The notes: generated by a model not told the origin, from the sequence alone. A stretch of DNA of 32,785 bases from Saccharospirillaceae bacterium (GCA_021208685.1 JAJOJJ010000039.1:1-32785), one strand, 5' to 3'; shown: positions 8,643 through 17,410, numbered from the stretch's first letter. Numbers and translations are program-made.

Positions 8643-8669
8643 GCCGGGCGGCCAATCCGGCAGCCCGGC
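8643..8669. terminator. Inverted repeat between convergent genes
   Basis: Perfect 7-base arms GCCGGGC (8643-8649) and GCCCGGC (8663-8669) flank a 13-base loop in the 40-base gap between the convergent glutaredoxin and riboflavin synthase genes. It could act as a bidirectional hairpin terminator, but neither side has a T-run. Confidence 0.35.
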
Positions 8670-8678
8670 AATCAGGCC

Positions 8679-9314
8679 CTAATAACGACCGGCCAGCAAC
8701 GCGCTCATCTGCGGATCGGCTAACAGCCGGCGTACGGTTTCGACCACCGCCTGAGTCTGGGCATCGACTTCCACATTGATCCGGTCACCCACCCGGACCA
8801 TGCCAAACGTCGTGACATCACGGGTTTCCGGAATCAGATGCACACTGAAACGGTCGTCGCTGACTTCGGCAATGGTCAGGCTGCAGCCATTCAGCGCGAC
8901 ATAGCCTTTGTCCAGCAGGTAAGGCGCAAGATGCGCCGGGCGCTCCATCCATACCACCCGGTTATTGGCAGAATCGTCCACGGCCAGTACAGCAACCTGA
9001 TCCATGATGTGGCCCGATAACACATGGCCACCGATCTCATCGCCAAAACGCGCAGCCCGTTCAATATTCACCACACTGCCGGACTGTAAATTCCCCAGAT
9101 TGGTCACCTTCAGGGTCTGACCGATGGCATCAAAACTCACGCGGCCCTGCTCCAGCGTACGCACCGTCAGACAGGTTCCATTGATGGCAACCGATGCCCC
9201 AATCTGTAATCCGGCGATCAGTTTTTCCGGGAATTCAAAGGTAAACGTGGCAAAATCTTCTTTGCGCTCCAGCCGCGCCACGGGCAATCGGGTTTGCACA
9301 ATACCGGTGAACAT
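8679..9314 (-). CDS. ribE: Riboflavin synthase alpha chain
   Basis: The 211-residue protein catalyses dismutation of two 6,7-dimethyl-8-ribityllumazine molecules to riboflavin, the last step of vitamin B2 synthesis, in the cytoplasm. The sequence shows the usual two lumazine-binding barrels. Barrel 1 starts MFTGIVQT and has GASVAINGTCLTV and FGDEIGGHVLSGH. Barrel 2 (from about residue 98) has GYVALNGCSLTIAEV and HLIPETRDVTTFG. Its length and style match the stand-alone E. coli enzyme (called ribC or ribE in E. coli). A GGAGAG ribosome site precedes the ATG. No other rib genes are near, and I see no FMN-riboswitch-like block in its leader. A second copy in a rib operon elsewhere is possible and cannot be seen here. 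Confidence 0.93.
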   Translation of the reverse strand: MFTGIVQTRLPVARLERKEDFATFTFEFPEKLIAGLQIGASVAINGTCLTVRTLEQGRVSFDAIGQTLKVTNLGNLQSGSVVNIERAARFGDEIGGHVLSGHIMDQVAVLAVDDSANNRVVWMERPAHLAPYLLDKGYVALNGCSLTIAEVSDDRFSVHLIPETRDVTTFGMVRVGDRINVEVDAQTQAVVETVRRLLADPQMSALLAGRY

Positions 9315-9340
9315 CAGTCTCTCCAGCCAAGTCAGAAAAA

Positions 9341-9358
9341 TGCATTATGCACTATACT
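9341..9358. promoter_or_regulatory. Small palindrome next to a -10-like box in a divergent intergenic region
   Basis: Between ribE (-) and the patatin gene (+), TGCAT-T-ATGCA (9341-9351) is a perfect odd palindrome. It is followed on the + strand by TATACT (9353-9358), a good -10-like hexamer; no convincing -35 lies 16-18 bases upstream. This could be a regulated promoter. Apart from this, the 144-base gap (9315-9458) shows nothing clear. Confidence 0.3.
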
Positions 9359-9458
9359 GGGCTTAGAAGGAGGCATGAAATTGCGGCAACACCGGTGATC
9401 ATAACGGCGGCGCAGGCAGGATCATTCAGAGCCCACCCAGAGACAGCAGGACACGGAT

Positions 9459-10607
9459 TTGGACGTAAAAAAAACAGGCTTAATTCTTTCCGGCGGCGGT
9501 GCCCGTGCGGCCTATCAGGTGGGCGTATTAAAGGCCATCCATAAAATTCTGCCCAAAGGCCACTACAACCCTTTTGATATTATTTCCGGTACATCCGCCG
9601 GGGCCATTAATGGCGTGGCACTGGCCAGTTACGCTGAAAATTATCGCATGGGAATCAAACATCTTGAGCGCATCTGGATGCACTTCAGCTGCGATCAGAT
9701 TTATCGCACCGATTTCTGGGGGGTATCGGCCTCCCTCGCCCGTCTGACGCGCAGCCTGGTCATCGGCCGGGGTTATAAAAACGATGCGGTATCCCTGCTC
9801 AATAATCAGCCGTTGCGCGAATTATTGCAGGAGGTGGTGAAATTCGACCATATCCAGAACGCCATCGACAATGGAGCACTGCATGCCATTGCGGTGAATT
9901 GCTCCGGGCTGGAAAGTGGTGAGTCCGTCAGTTTTTTTCAGGGCCATTACAGCATTAATAACTGGCAGCGCCAGCGCCGTGTTGGCATTCGCAGCCGCAT
10001 CACGCTGGACCATCTGATGGCGTCTTCCGCCATTCCCATGATTTTTCCGGCGGTCAGGATTCACCGCGAATATTTTGCCGACGGCGCGGTACGCCAGCTG
10101 GCACCGCTCAGTCCGGCGCTGCATCTGGGAGCGGAAAAAATCATGGTGATCGGTGTCAGTGGTATTGCCCACAAACGCAAAGAGCGACCCCAGAGCAGCT
10201 CTTACCCGTCACCAGCCAAAATGATGGGACATATGCTCAACGCCGCCTTCCTCGACAGCATGGAAACCGATGTTGAACGTCTGCGCCGCATTAACCGTAC
10301 CGTTGATAAAATTCCCGAATCGGTGCGTAAAAAGGAAGGCATGGAACTGAAATCCATTGAGTTGCTGGAAATTAATCCCAGCCGCTCCATCGATGAAATC
10401 GCTGGTCAGCATGCCCATGAAATACCTCGGGCTTTGAAACTGGCGATTGGTGGCAGTGGCAACGCCAGCCAGAATGGCTCTGGTATTCTCAGCTATCTGC
10501 TGTTTTCTCATGGTTTCTGCAAAAGCCTGATTGACCTTGGCTTTCAGGATGCCAACGAACGGGAAGAGGAAATCCGCGCCTTTTTTTCCGACCATTTTCA
10601 CGACTGA
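9459..10607 (+). CDS. Patatin-like phospholipase family protein
   Basis: The 382-residue protein shows the patatin signatures: the oxyanion-hole segment LILSGGGARAAYQVGVLKAI near the N-terminus, nucleophile Ser46 in GTSAG, and Asp208 in YFADGAVRQ, which forms the Ser-Asp dyad. Patatin domains hydrolyse acyl esters of phospholipids or other lipids. The C-terminal third (about 270-382) is outside the core domain and unassigned. No signal peptide is seen, so it is probably cytoplasmic or membrane-peripheral. I take the TTG at 9459 as start: an AGCAGGA ribosome site sits just upstream, the frame has a stop at 9402-9404, no ATG lies between, and the patatin motif begins only six residues later. 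The sirtuin gene follows after 3 bases, so the two are probably co-transcribed. Confidence 0.9.
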   Translation: MDVKKTGLILSGGGARAAYQVGVLKAIHKILPKGHYNPFDIISGTSAGAINGVALASYAENYRMGIKHLERIWMHFSCDQIYRTDFWGVSASLARLTRSLVIGRGYKNDAVSLLNNQPLRELLQEVVKFDHIQNAIDNGALHAIAVNCSGLESGESVSFFQGHYSINNWQRQRRVGIRSRITLDHLMASSAIPMIFPAVRIHREYFADGAVRQLAPLSPALHLGAEKIMVIGVSGIAHKRKERPQSSSYPSPAKMMGHMLNAAFLDSMETDVERLRRINRTVDKIPESVRKKEGMELKSIELLEINPSRSIDEIAGQHAHEIPRALKLAIGGSGNASQNGSGILSYLLFSHGFCKSLIDLGFQDANEREEEIRAFFSDHFHD

Positions 10608-10610
10608 TTC

Positions 10611-11312
10611 ATGAACCCAACCACCTGCCAACTCATTGTTGTTCTGACCGGTGCCGGTATCTCCGCCGAGTCCGGTATCCGCACGTTCCGCGATGCCGGG
10701 GGCTTATGGGAAAACCATCGCCTGGAAGACATTGCCACACCAGAAGCCTTTGCCCGTGATCCGCAAAAGGTGCAACGTTTTTACAACGACCGCCGGCGTC
10801 AGTTAAGCGAGGTTCATCCCAATCCTGCACATCGGGCGCTGGCAGCATTTGAGCAGCAATTCTGCGGTGATTTTTTGCTGGTGACGCAAAATGTGGATGA
10901 TCTTCATGACCGCGCTGGCAGCCGTAACCTGCTGCATATGCACGGCGAGCTGAACAAGGCCCGCTGTCTGCTGACTGGCCATGTTATTGAACACAAGGGC
11001 GATCTCGGTGCCGGGGTGCTCTGCCCCTGCTGTCAGCGTCCGAGCCTGCGTCCGCACATTGTCTGGTTCGGTGAAATGCCGCTGTATATGGACACGATTT
11101 ATTCTGCCCTTGAGCAATGCGATCTGTTTATCAGTATCGGAACCTCAGGCCATGTTTATCCGGCTGCCGGTTTTGTTGAAGTCGCCCGTCAGGCCGGTGC
11201 GCATACCGTCGAAATCAACCTTGAGCCATCCAATACTGAGGATGCCTTTGCCGAACATATTTACGGCCAGGCCAGTCAGACACTGCCTCGTTACTTACAG
11301 CAATTGCTGTGA
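10611..11312 (+). CDS. cobB: NAD-dependent protein deacylase, sirtuin class III (CobB-like)
   Basis: The 233-residue sirtuin removes acyl groups from lysines using NAD+. Visible motifs are the NAD-binding [25 protein letters not shown], and the catalytic His111 in HMHGEL. Tyr58 and Arg61 in FYNDRRRQL correspond to the E. coli CobB Tyr/Arg pair that recognises succinyl- and malonyl-lysine, so desuccinylase activity is expected as well as deacetylation. The zinc region has C119 and a C138/C140/C141 group, like the irregular zinc region of E. coli CobB. WFGEMP and [12 protein letters not shown] complete the fold. It lacks the N-terminal extension of the long CobB form. It lies 3 bases after the patatin gene. 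No terminator is evident in the 233 bases that follow. Confidence 0.93.
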   Translation: MNPTTCQLIVVLTGAGISAESGIRTFRDAGGLWENHRLEDIATPEAFARDPQKVQRFYNDRRRQLSEVHPNPAHRALAAFEQQFCGDFLLVTQNVDDLHDRAGSRNLLHMHGELNKARCLLTGHVIEHKGDLGAGVLCPCCQRPSLRPHIVWFGEMPLYMDTIYSALEQCDLFISIGTSGHVYPAAGFVEVARQAGAHTVEINLEPSNTEDAFAEHIYGQASQTLPRYLQQLL

Positions 11313-11545
11313 TTCTATCGCCGCAATTATCGCCAAATTTAAAACAAAACCCACAAAACCTGTAAGTTTAAGGCTTCATTTCTGCAAACTGTCCCGGATA
11401 CAGGACGATTGGTTGCAGATATGGCGGCTGATGACATTCGTCGAATTCGCCTAGAATCGGCCCTCAAACTGGCCAAATGCTGATGAACGGCCATGCTTAT
11501 TGCCATATCTCACTGGCACTGTCCGTCTGTTAACAGGAATTCCAC
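11313..11545. other. Intergenic region before the RND efflux genes
   Basis: This 233-base gap holds no credible ORF. The best promoter-like pair is ATGACA (11431-11436) with TAGAAT (11452-11457), but the spacing is only 15 bases, so this is weak. No operator palindrome or regulator gene is seen. Confidence 0.4.
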
Positions 11546-12652
11546 ATGACGAATGTATCCCACTATCACCGGCTGATTCTGCCCATGGTTGCGCTTTCCG
11601 GCCTGTTGCTTTCGGCCTGTTCGCAACAGCAGGCAACGGCCACGGCAACCGTTGTGCATCCGGCCAAAGTATTCCAGATCAGCCCGGCAAATCAGAGCGT
11701 GCTGCGCCGCTTTCCGGCTCAGGTACAGGCCGCTGAACGGGCGGCCCTGGCGTTCCGCGTCAGTGGCGAACTGCTCATGCTGCCAGCCCAGGCCGGTAAA
11801 GAGGTGCGTCAGGGCGACGTGTTGGCCCGGCTTGACCCTGCCGATTATCAGTTGCTCGTCGATGACCGGAAAGCGCGCTATGAACTGGCCGAATCCCAGT
11901 TTCAGCGGGTAAAGGATCTGTTCGAACTGGGGCAGATTTCCCAGTCACAATTTGATCAGGCCAAAGCCGAACTCGATATCAGTAAGGCTGCTCTGGCCAG
12001 CGCCCGGACGGACCTCTCTTACACCACGCTAAAAGCCCCGTTCTCCGGGGTTATTGCGGAAGTGTATGCCGACAATCACCAACCGGTTGCCGCTGGCAAA
12101 ACCCTGGTGATGCTGCAGGCCAAAGACCAGCTGGAGGTCCGCTTACAGGTTCCGGAAAACCTGATGGCGCACATCGCCCAGAAAGAGAACACACAGTACC
12201 AGCCGGATGTTGAGTTTGAGGCACTGCCCGGCAAACGTTTCCGTGCCAGTTATAAGGAACACACCGCGCAGGCTGATCCGGCAACCGGTAGCTTTACCGT
12301 GATTCTGACGCTGCCACGCCCACCGTCGCTGAACGTATTACCGGGAATGACCGCCAGTGTGCACGTCGATCTCAGTCAGGTGCTGAGCCAGACCAATCCG
12401 GATCTGATCGTGCCGCCACAAGCCGTATTCCAGAGCGAACAACAGGCCGATGGCAGTTCTCAGGCCATGGTCTGGATCGTTAACAGCGATATGACCCTGC
12501 AGATGCGCGCCGTTGAAGTCGGCCGGCTCTCCACAGCAGGTCTGGAAATCACTCAGGGATTACAACCCGGCGATACCATCCTTGCCGCAGGTGTTCATCA
12601 GGCCCATGAAGGAATGCGCATCCGTCCGTGGATCAAGGAACGGGGTCTTTAA
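11546..12652 (+). CDS. RND efflux pump periplasmic adaptor (membrane fusion protein), lipoprotein
   Basis: The 368-residue adaptor links an inner-membrane RND pump to an outer-membrane TolC-type channel. The N-terminus has a lipoprotein signal with lipobox LSAC (lipidated Cys25), so it is predicted to be anchored by lipid in the inner membrane. Order of parts: a beta-barrel/lipoyl half around 50-85 (ALAFRVSGELLMLPAQAGKEVRQGDVLARLDPADY), a helical hairpin about 90-155 (LAESQFQRVKDLFELGQISQSQFDQAKAEL), the second lipoyl half (TLKAPFSGVIAEV), a beta-barrel, and a membrane-proximal end (GLQPGDTILAAGVHQAHEGM). A CAGGA ribosome site precedes the ATG. The permease gene follows after 2 bases. No outer-membrane channel gene or regulator is adjacent. 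Confidence 0.93.
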   Translation: MTNVSHYHRLILPMVALSGLLLSACSQQQATATATVVHPAKVFQISPANQSVLRRFPAQVQAAERAALAFRVSGELLMLPAQAGKEVRQGDVLARLDPADYQLLVDDRKARYELAESQFQRVKDLFELGQISQSQFDQAKAELDISKAALASARTDLSYTTLKAPFSGVIAEVYADNHQPVAAGKTLVMLQAKDQLEVRLQVPENLMAHIAQKENTQYQPDVEFEALPGKRFRASYKEHTAQADPATGSFTVILTLPRPPSLNVLPGMTASVHVDLSQVLSQTNPDLIVPPQAVFQSEQQADGSSQAMVWIVNSDMTLQMRAVEVGRLSTAGLEITQGLQPGDTILAAGVHQAHEGMRIRPWIKERGL

Positions 12653-12654
12653 GC

Positions 12655-15600
12655 ATGAATCAGCCACAAAACGCGGCCACGTATTTTATTAAACACAGCA
12701 CCACCAGCTGGATGATGCTGGCCATTTTGCTGGTGGGCGGAGCCATCAGCTATTTAGGGCTGGGGCGCCTTGAAGACCCGCAATTCACCATTAAAGAAGC
12801 CATGGTGATTACCTATTATCCGGGAGCCAGCGCACTGCAGGTCGAGGAGGAAGTCACGGCACCGCTGGAAAATGCGATTCAGGCACTGCCTTATATCAAG
12901 CACGTCGACTCTATTTCCAAAGCCGGTTTTTCTCAGGTTCATCTGGAAATTAAGCCCACGTATAAATCCCATGAGCTGGCGCAGATCTGGGATGAACTAC
13001 GCCGTAAAGTGCATGACAAAACCCCCTCTCTGCCACCCGGAGCCAATACTCCGATTGTGATGGATGATTTCGGCGATGTTTACGGTGTATTGCTGGCTCT
13101 CTCGGGTAACGACTACCGCTACGAAGAACTGAATGATTACGCCGACTACCTGAAGCGTGAATTATCGACCCTGAATGGCATCGCCAAGGTCACCGTATCC
13201 GGTACCCAGCAGGAACAGGTATTCATTGATATTTCACGCGAGCGCATGACCAACCTGGGGATTCCGCTGTCGCGTCTGTATCAGTTATTACAGACTCAGA
13301 ACACCGTACAGGATGCCGGCCATATCCGTATCGGCGATGAATTTATCCGCTTTCACCCAACCGGCGAATTCCGCTCGGTGCAGGAGCTTGGCAACCTGCT
13401 GGTCAGCCAGGCCGGCTCAGAGAAACTGATTTATCTGCGCGATATTGCCAATATTTCCGAAGGCATTGCCGAAGTGCCGGGCCACCTGACGAATTACAAT
13501 CACATGCCGTCGCTGCGTATTGGTATCGCCTTTAACAGCGGCGTCAACGTGGTTGCCGTGGGCGAACAATTACGCCAGAAAATGGACGAGCTGGATGCCA
13601 ACCGTCCGTTAGGGATTGAACTGCATACGCTCTATGATCAGCCTGCCGAAGTGGATGCCTCGTCCACCGGCTTCGTGCTTAACCTGCTGGCATCCATCCT
13701 GATTGTGATTATCGTGCTGCTCCTGTTCATGGGCATGCGTGCCGGTATCATCATCGGCATTATTCTGCTGCTGACGATCCTCGGCACCTTTATCGCCATG
13801 AAGGTGATGGATATTCAGCTGCACCGCATTTCGCTGGGCGCATTAATTATTGCTCTGGGTATGCTGGTCGATAATGCGCTGGTCGTCACGGAAGGCATTA
13901 TGGTCGGGATTAAAAAGGGGTTATCCCGAACCCGCGCGGCTTACGACATTGTGCAGCAAACCCAATGGCCGCTGCTCGGCGCGACGGTGATTGCGGTGAC
14001 CGCCTTTGCCCCCATCGGATTATCACCGGATTCGACCGGTGAGTTCGTCGGTTCCTTATTTTATGTCCTGCTGATTTCACTGTTATTCAGCTGGATTACC
14101 GCCATTACCCTGACACCGTTTCTCTGTCATCTGCTGTTTAAGAAAGAAGAGCAACCGGATGCAGAAAGCGACCCTTACCACGGCTTTTTGTACGATGTTT
14201 ACCGCACCAGCCTGAGTCTGATGCTGGCCCGTCGCAAAACAACCATGATCCTGATGGTGGCGGCCATGTTTATCTCGATCTATGGCTACAGCTTTGTAAA
14301 ACAAAGCTTCTTTCCGCCATCCAACACGCCAATGTTCCTGATTGATATCTGGCTGCCCGAAGGCTCCGATATCCGTGCTACGCAACAACAGGCACTGGCG
14401 CTGGAACACTATTTTCAGCAAAAAGAGGAAGTGGAATTTACCTCCTCTACCGTTGGCCAGGGAGAGTTGCGTTTTATGCTGACCTACGCGCCGGAGCGAC
14501 AATACCGCGCCTATGCTCAGGTTATGGTGCGTACCACCGAACGCGATCAGATTCCGGCATTAATTGATCAGGCGCGTGACTGGGCACAAAAAGAAATGCC
14601 GGATGCCTTTGTGAAATTCAAGCGCTTGCAAATCGGCCCCGGCAGCGCCGCCAAAATTGAAGCCCGTTTTGCCGGACCCGATCAGGAACAATTGCGCATC
14701 CTGGCCGAACAGGCAAAGAGCATTATGCGTGCGGATCCGGACACCGATAATATCCGCCACGACTGGCGCGAACGTGAAAAAGTGATCCGCCCGGTATTTA
14801 ACGAAGATAACGCCCGCCGCGCCGGAATTTCCAAGCAGGATCTGGATGATCTGCTGCAGCTCAGTTTTTCCGGCAAGAGCATTGGTCTGTATCGCGAAGG
14901 CACCACGTTAAAGCCCATCATCATGCGCCCGCCCGCGTATGAGCGGCTGAACATCGATGGCCTTACCGATCTGCAGATCTGGAGCCCGGTCTTCAGCCGT
15001 TATATTCCCATCGGCCAGGTGGTTGAACGCTTTGATGTGGTGTTTGAAGATCCGATCATCGCCCGCCGTGATCGCAAACGTACCATCCGTGTGTTTGCCG
15101 ACCCGGATCTGAGTGCAGACATCACCGCCGATGGTTTATTCAAACGGCTGAAACCACAGATAGAAAGCATCCCTCTGCCTCCGGGCTATGAACTGAGCTG
15201 GGGCGGAGAATATCAATCCTCCAACGAAGCCAAAGAGAGTCTGTTTGCCTCACTGCCGCTGGGGTATCTGCTGATGTTCATTATTACCGTTCTGCTGTTT
15301 AACGAAATGCGCAGCGCTCTGGTGATCTGGGCCTGCGTGCCGCTGGCGATTATTGGCGTCAGTGCCGGTATGCTGTTATTGGGTGCCGAGTTTGGCTTTA
15401 TGGCATTGCTCGGCTTCCTCAGCCTGTCGGGGATGATCATTAAAAACGGCATTGTTCTGGTCGACCAGATCCGTCTGGAACTGAGCGAAGGGCGGGAACC
15501 GTACGATGCCGTCTTCCACGCCTCCGTCAGCCGTCTGCGACCGGTGACCATGGCAGCACTGACCACCATCCTCGGCATGCTGCCGCTGCTGTTTGACCCC

Positions 15601-15723
15601 TTCTTCAGCGCCATGGCGGTCGTCATCAGCTTTGGCCTTGGTTTCGCCACGGTGCTGACACTGGGTGTTGTACCGGTGCTGTACGCCATCAGTCACGGCA
15701 TTAAAACGCCGGTTAAACACTGA
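12655..15723 (+). CDS. RND efflux transporter permease subunit (HAE-like)
   Basis: The product is about 1022 residues, the usual size of a proton-driven RND pump. I place the start at ATG 12655 (MNQPQNAATYFIKH), 2 bases after the adaptor stop; a GTG 27 bases upstream in the same frame lies inside the adaptor gene and is not needed. The layout is TM1, a large periplasmic loop, TM2-6 (about 340-500), TM7, a second loop and TM8-12. TM4 has LGMLVDNALVVTEG: D406 corresponds to AcrB Asp407, but the second Asp (AcrB Asp408) is Asn407. TM10 has IIKNGIVLVDQ, with K930 in the place of AcrB Lys940. The proton-relay set is thus partly present, as in many non-AcrB RND pumps. The substrate cannot be read from sequence; drugs, detergents or lipids are all possible. 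Confidence 0.94.
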   Translation: MNQPQNAATYFIKHSTTSWMMLAILLVGGAISYLGLGRLEDPQFTIKEAMVITYYPGASALQVEEEVTAPLENAIQALPYIKHVDSISKAGFSQVHLEIKPTYKSHELAQIWDELRRKVHDKTPSLPPGANTPIVMDDFGDVYGVLLALSGNDYRYEELNDYADYLKRELSTLNGIAKVTVSGTQQEQVFIDISRERMTNLGIPLSRLYQLLQTQNTVQDAGHIRIGDEFIRFHPTGEFRSVQELGNLLVSQAGSEKLIYLRDIANISEGIAEVPGHLTNYNHMPSLRIGIAFNSGVNVVAVGEQLRQKMDELDANRPLGIELHTLYDQPAEVDASSTGFVLNLLASILIVIIVLLLFMGMRAGIIIGIILLLTILGTFIAMKVMDIQLHRISLGALIIALGMLVDNALVVTEGIMVGIKKGLSRTRAAYDIVQQTQWPLLGATVIAVTAFAPIGLSPDSTGEFVGSLFYVLLISLLFSWITAITLTPFLCHLLFKKEEQPDAESDPYHGFLYDVYRTSLSLMLARRKTTMILMVAAMFISIYGYSFVKQSFFPPSNTPMFLIDIWLPEGSDIRATQQQALALEHYFQQKEEVEFTSSTVGQGELRFMLTYAPERQYRAYAQVMVRTTERDQIPALIDQARDWAQKEMPDAFVKFKRLQIGPGSAAKIEARFAGPDQEQLRILAEQAKSIMRADPDTDNIRHDWREREKVIRPVFNEDNARRAGISKQDLDDLLQLSFSGKSIGLYREGTTLKPIIMRPPAYERLNIDGLTDLQIWSPVFSRYIPIGQVVERFDVVFEDPIIARRDRKRTIRVFADPDLSADITADGLFKRLKPQIESIPLPPGYELSWGGEYQSSNEAKESLFASLPLGYLLMFIITVLLFNEMRSALVIWACVPLAIIGVSAGMLLLGAEFGFMALLGFLSLSGMIIKNGIVLVDQIRLELSEGREPYDAVFHASVSRLRPVTMAALTTILGMLPLLFDPFFSAMAVVISFGLGFATVLTLGVVPVLYAISHGIKTPVKH

Positions 15724-15734
15724 TCCGCCAACCG

Positions 15735-15771
15735 CCATAAAAACACTCCGCCCGGTAGGTTTTTTTTATGG
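15735..15771. terminator. Possible bidirectional terminator between RND permease and TfoX-like gene
   Basis: Arms CCATAAAAA (15735-15743) and TTTTTATGG (15763-15771) are perfect inverted repeats around a GC-richer loop. An eight-T run lies on the + strand and an A/T run on the other side. The placement between convergent genes supports terminator use; the stem is AT-rich, so efficiency is doubtful. Confidence 0.45.
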
Positions 15772-15796
15772 TCTGAACACCAGCATTGCAGCTACA

Positions 15797-16102
15797 TTAC
15801 TCGCGCTCCTGCTGAAATAAACGCTCCATTTCCACCAGCCCCTGCAGCGTCATCAATAACGCCTCACGTTCCGTCTGTGCCACCGTTAACCAGCTGCGGT
15901 CCGTTAATCCGCCCACCAGAGCATAGAGAAAATTGAGACTGGGTTTAGCCCGCCCCTCAGCGGCGGCCTGCTGCTGTAAGCGGTAAAACGCCATCACGGC
16001 ACCACAGGCGCGCAACTGCTCAACATCCGTTATGCCAACCGATGCAAGTGACTGCTCACTTTTTTCCCCCAGACCGGGTAAATCACGGATACGCTCTGTC
16101 AT
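15797..16102 (-). CDS. TfoX C-terminal-domain protein (stand-alone)
   Basis: The 101-residue protein begins RIRDLPGLGEKSEQSLASVGITDVEQLRACGAV, the helix-hairpin-helix-like pattern of the TfoX/Sxy C-terminal domain. It has no TfoX N-terminal domain. Full-length TfoX/Sxy proteins activate competence genes with CRP; stand-alone C-domains are common but uncharacterised. A charged C-terminus (about 70-101) contains QTEREALLMTLQGLVEMERLFQQERE. A strong AGGGGA ribosome site lies upstream. It follows the ammonium transporter in the same direction but behind a clear terminator, so it probably has its own promoter or depends on read-through. Function is unknown. Confidence 0.8.
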   Translation of the reverse strand: MTERIRDLPGLGEKSEQSLASVGITDVEQLRACGAVMAFYRLQQQAAAEGRAKPSLNFLYALVGGLTDRSWLTVAQTEREALLMTLQGLVEMERLFQQERE

Positions 16103-16136
16103 GTCAGCTCCCCTCTGTTACGCCGCACTCAAACAA

Positions 16137-16164
16137 AAAAGCCGCGGGCTTCCCCACGGCTTTT
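16137..16164 (-). terminator. Rho-independent terminator of the ammonium transporter gene
   Basis: Read on the minus strand, the arms AAAAGCCGTGGG and CCCGCGGCTTTT (one mismatch) enclose a four-base loop, and the second arm runs into TTTTTTG. It lies 20 bases after the amt stop codon, a textbook position. The + strand reading also ends in TTTT, so it may work weakly in both directions. Confidence 0.88.
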
Positions 16165-16183
16165 CGTTCAGAGACGGAGGTGA

Positions 16184-17410
16184 TCAGTCTTCGCTGGTCG
16201 AAACAATTTTATGAATCGACAAGTCGGCGCCATTAAATTCTTCTTCCTCATCCAGACGGATACCGGAGATGGCTTTCACAATGCCATACACCAGAAACCC
16301 ACCAAGCAGAGCGACCAGAATACCGGCCAGAGTACCGATCAGCTGCGACATCAGGGTTACACCACCCAGACCGCCAAAGGCCTCCGCCCCGAAGATACCG
16401 GCTGCAATACCACCCCATGCACCGCACAGACCATGCAGCGGCCACACACCCAGCACATCATCAAATTTCGGGAACTTGTTCTGCGCCAGGGTAAAGACAT
16501 AAACGAACAGAGCACCAGCAACACCACCCACCATCAACGCACCCATCGGATGCATCAGGTCAGAACCGGCACATACGGCCACCAGACCCGCCAGCGGACC
16601 ATTATGAATAAAGCCCGGGTCTTTTTTGCCGACAATCATGGCCACCACGGTGCCACCCACCATCGCCATCAGACTGTTCACCGCCACCAGACCCGAAATA
16701 CCAACCAGCGTCTGAGCCGACATCACGTTAAAACCGAACCAGCCCACCGCCAGAATCCATGCACCCAGTGCCAGGAACGGAATATTGGAGGGAGCAAAAG
16801 CCACCACACGGCCATCACGGTAACGGCCACGGCGGGAGCCGAGCAGCACAACGGCCGCAAAAGCAATCCAGCCACCCACCGCATGCACAACCACCGAACC
16901 TGCGAAGTCATGGAATGGCGCACCAAAACGGCTTTCGAGCCAGCTCTGGAAACCGTAATTACCGTTCCAGATCATGCCTTCAAACAAAGGATACACAAAA
17001 GCCACCGTCAGCGCGGAAGCAATCAGAACCGGGTAGAACTTTGCACGTTCAGCAATACCGCCGGACACAATGGCCGGAATGGCGGCGGCAAAGGTCAGCA
17101 GGAAGAAAAACTTCACTAGGTCGTAACCGTTGTTGGCAACCAGATCCTTAGCGCCAGTGAAGAAATCGACACCGTAAGCGATCTGATAACCGATGAAAAA
17201 ATACGCCAGGGTTGATACACCAAAATCGGTGATGATTTTAACCAGAGCATTCACCTGGTTTTTGTGACGTACAGTACCGACTTCAAGAAAGGCAAAGCCC
17301 GCATGCATGGCCAGCACCATAATGGCACCAAGCAAAATAAACATGGTGTTGGCGCTTTGCATCAAAGTCTCAACGGCGCTGTTGATGCTGTTAACGTCAA
17401 TAGTTTCCAC
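16184..17410 (-). CDS. amt: Ammonium transporter, Amt family
   Basis: The 408-residue integral membrane protein moves ammonium/ammonia across the inner membrane. The family pattern is clear: MQSANTMFILLGAIMVLAMHAGFAFLEVG near the N-terminus, DFAGSVVVHAVGGWIAF (the Asp and first conserved pore His region), then ASxxLDPxGA-like pore segments and DDVLGVWPLHGLCGAWGGIAAGIFG (second conserved pore His). The N-terminal part extends beyond a minimal Amt, and no signal peptide is obvious. The start codon is GTG (17408-17410), supported by a GAGGAC ribosome site. In many relatives amt follows glnK, which encodes a PII regulator; no glnK is seen on either side. I looked for a sigma54 -24/-12 pair upstream and found no good match. 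Confidence 0.94.
   Translation of the reverse strand: METIDVNSINSAVETLMQSANTMFILLGAIMVLAMHAGFAFLEVGTVRHKNQVNALVKIITDFGVSTLAYFFIGYQIAYGVDFFTGAKDLVANNGYDLVKFFFLLTFAAAIPAIVSGGIAERAKFYPVLIASALTVAFVYPLFEGMIWNGNYGFQSWLESRFGAPFHDFAGSVVVHAVGGWIAFAAVVLLGSRRGRYRDGRVVAFAPSNIPFLALGAWILAVGWFGFNVMSAQTLVGISGLVAVNSLMAMVGGTVVAMIVGKKDPGFIHNGPLAGLVAVCAGSDLMHPMGALMVGGVAGALFVYVFTLAQNKFPKFDDVLGVWPLHGLCGAWGGIAAGIFGAEAFGGLGGVTLMSQLIGTLAGILVALLGGFLVYGIVKAISGIRLDEEEEFNGADLSIHKIVSTSED

Noticed and set aside
9315-9458. FMN riboswitch in front of riboflavin synthase
   Set aside because: The leader is short and I see none of the conserved G-rich blocks of the RFN element.
12628-12654. Upstream GTG start for the RND permease
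   Set aside because: It would overlap the adaptor gene and add nine residues not expected in the family; ATG 12655 gives the normal N-terminus.
16211-17119. Long open frame (302 codons) on the + strand opposite amt
   Set aside because: It lies fully antisense to a clear ammonium transporter, is rich in Thr/His/Gln/Arg with no domain, and has no ribosome site; it is a by-product of amt codon use.
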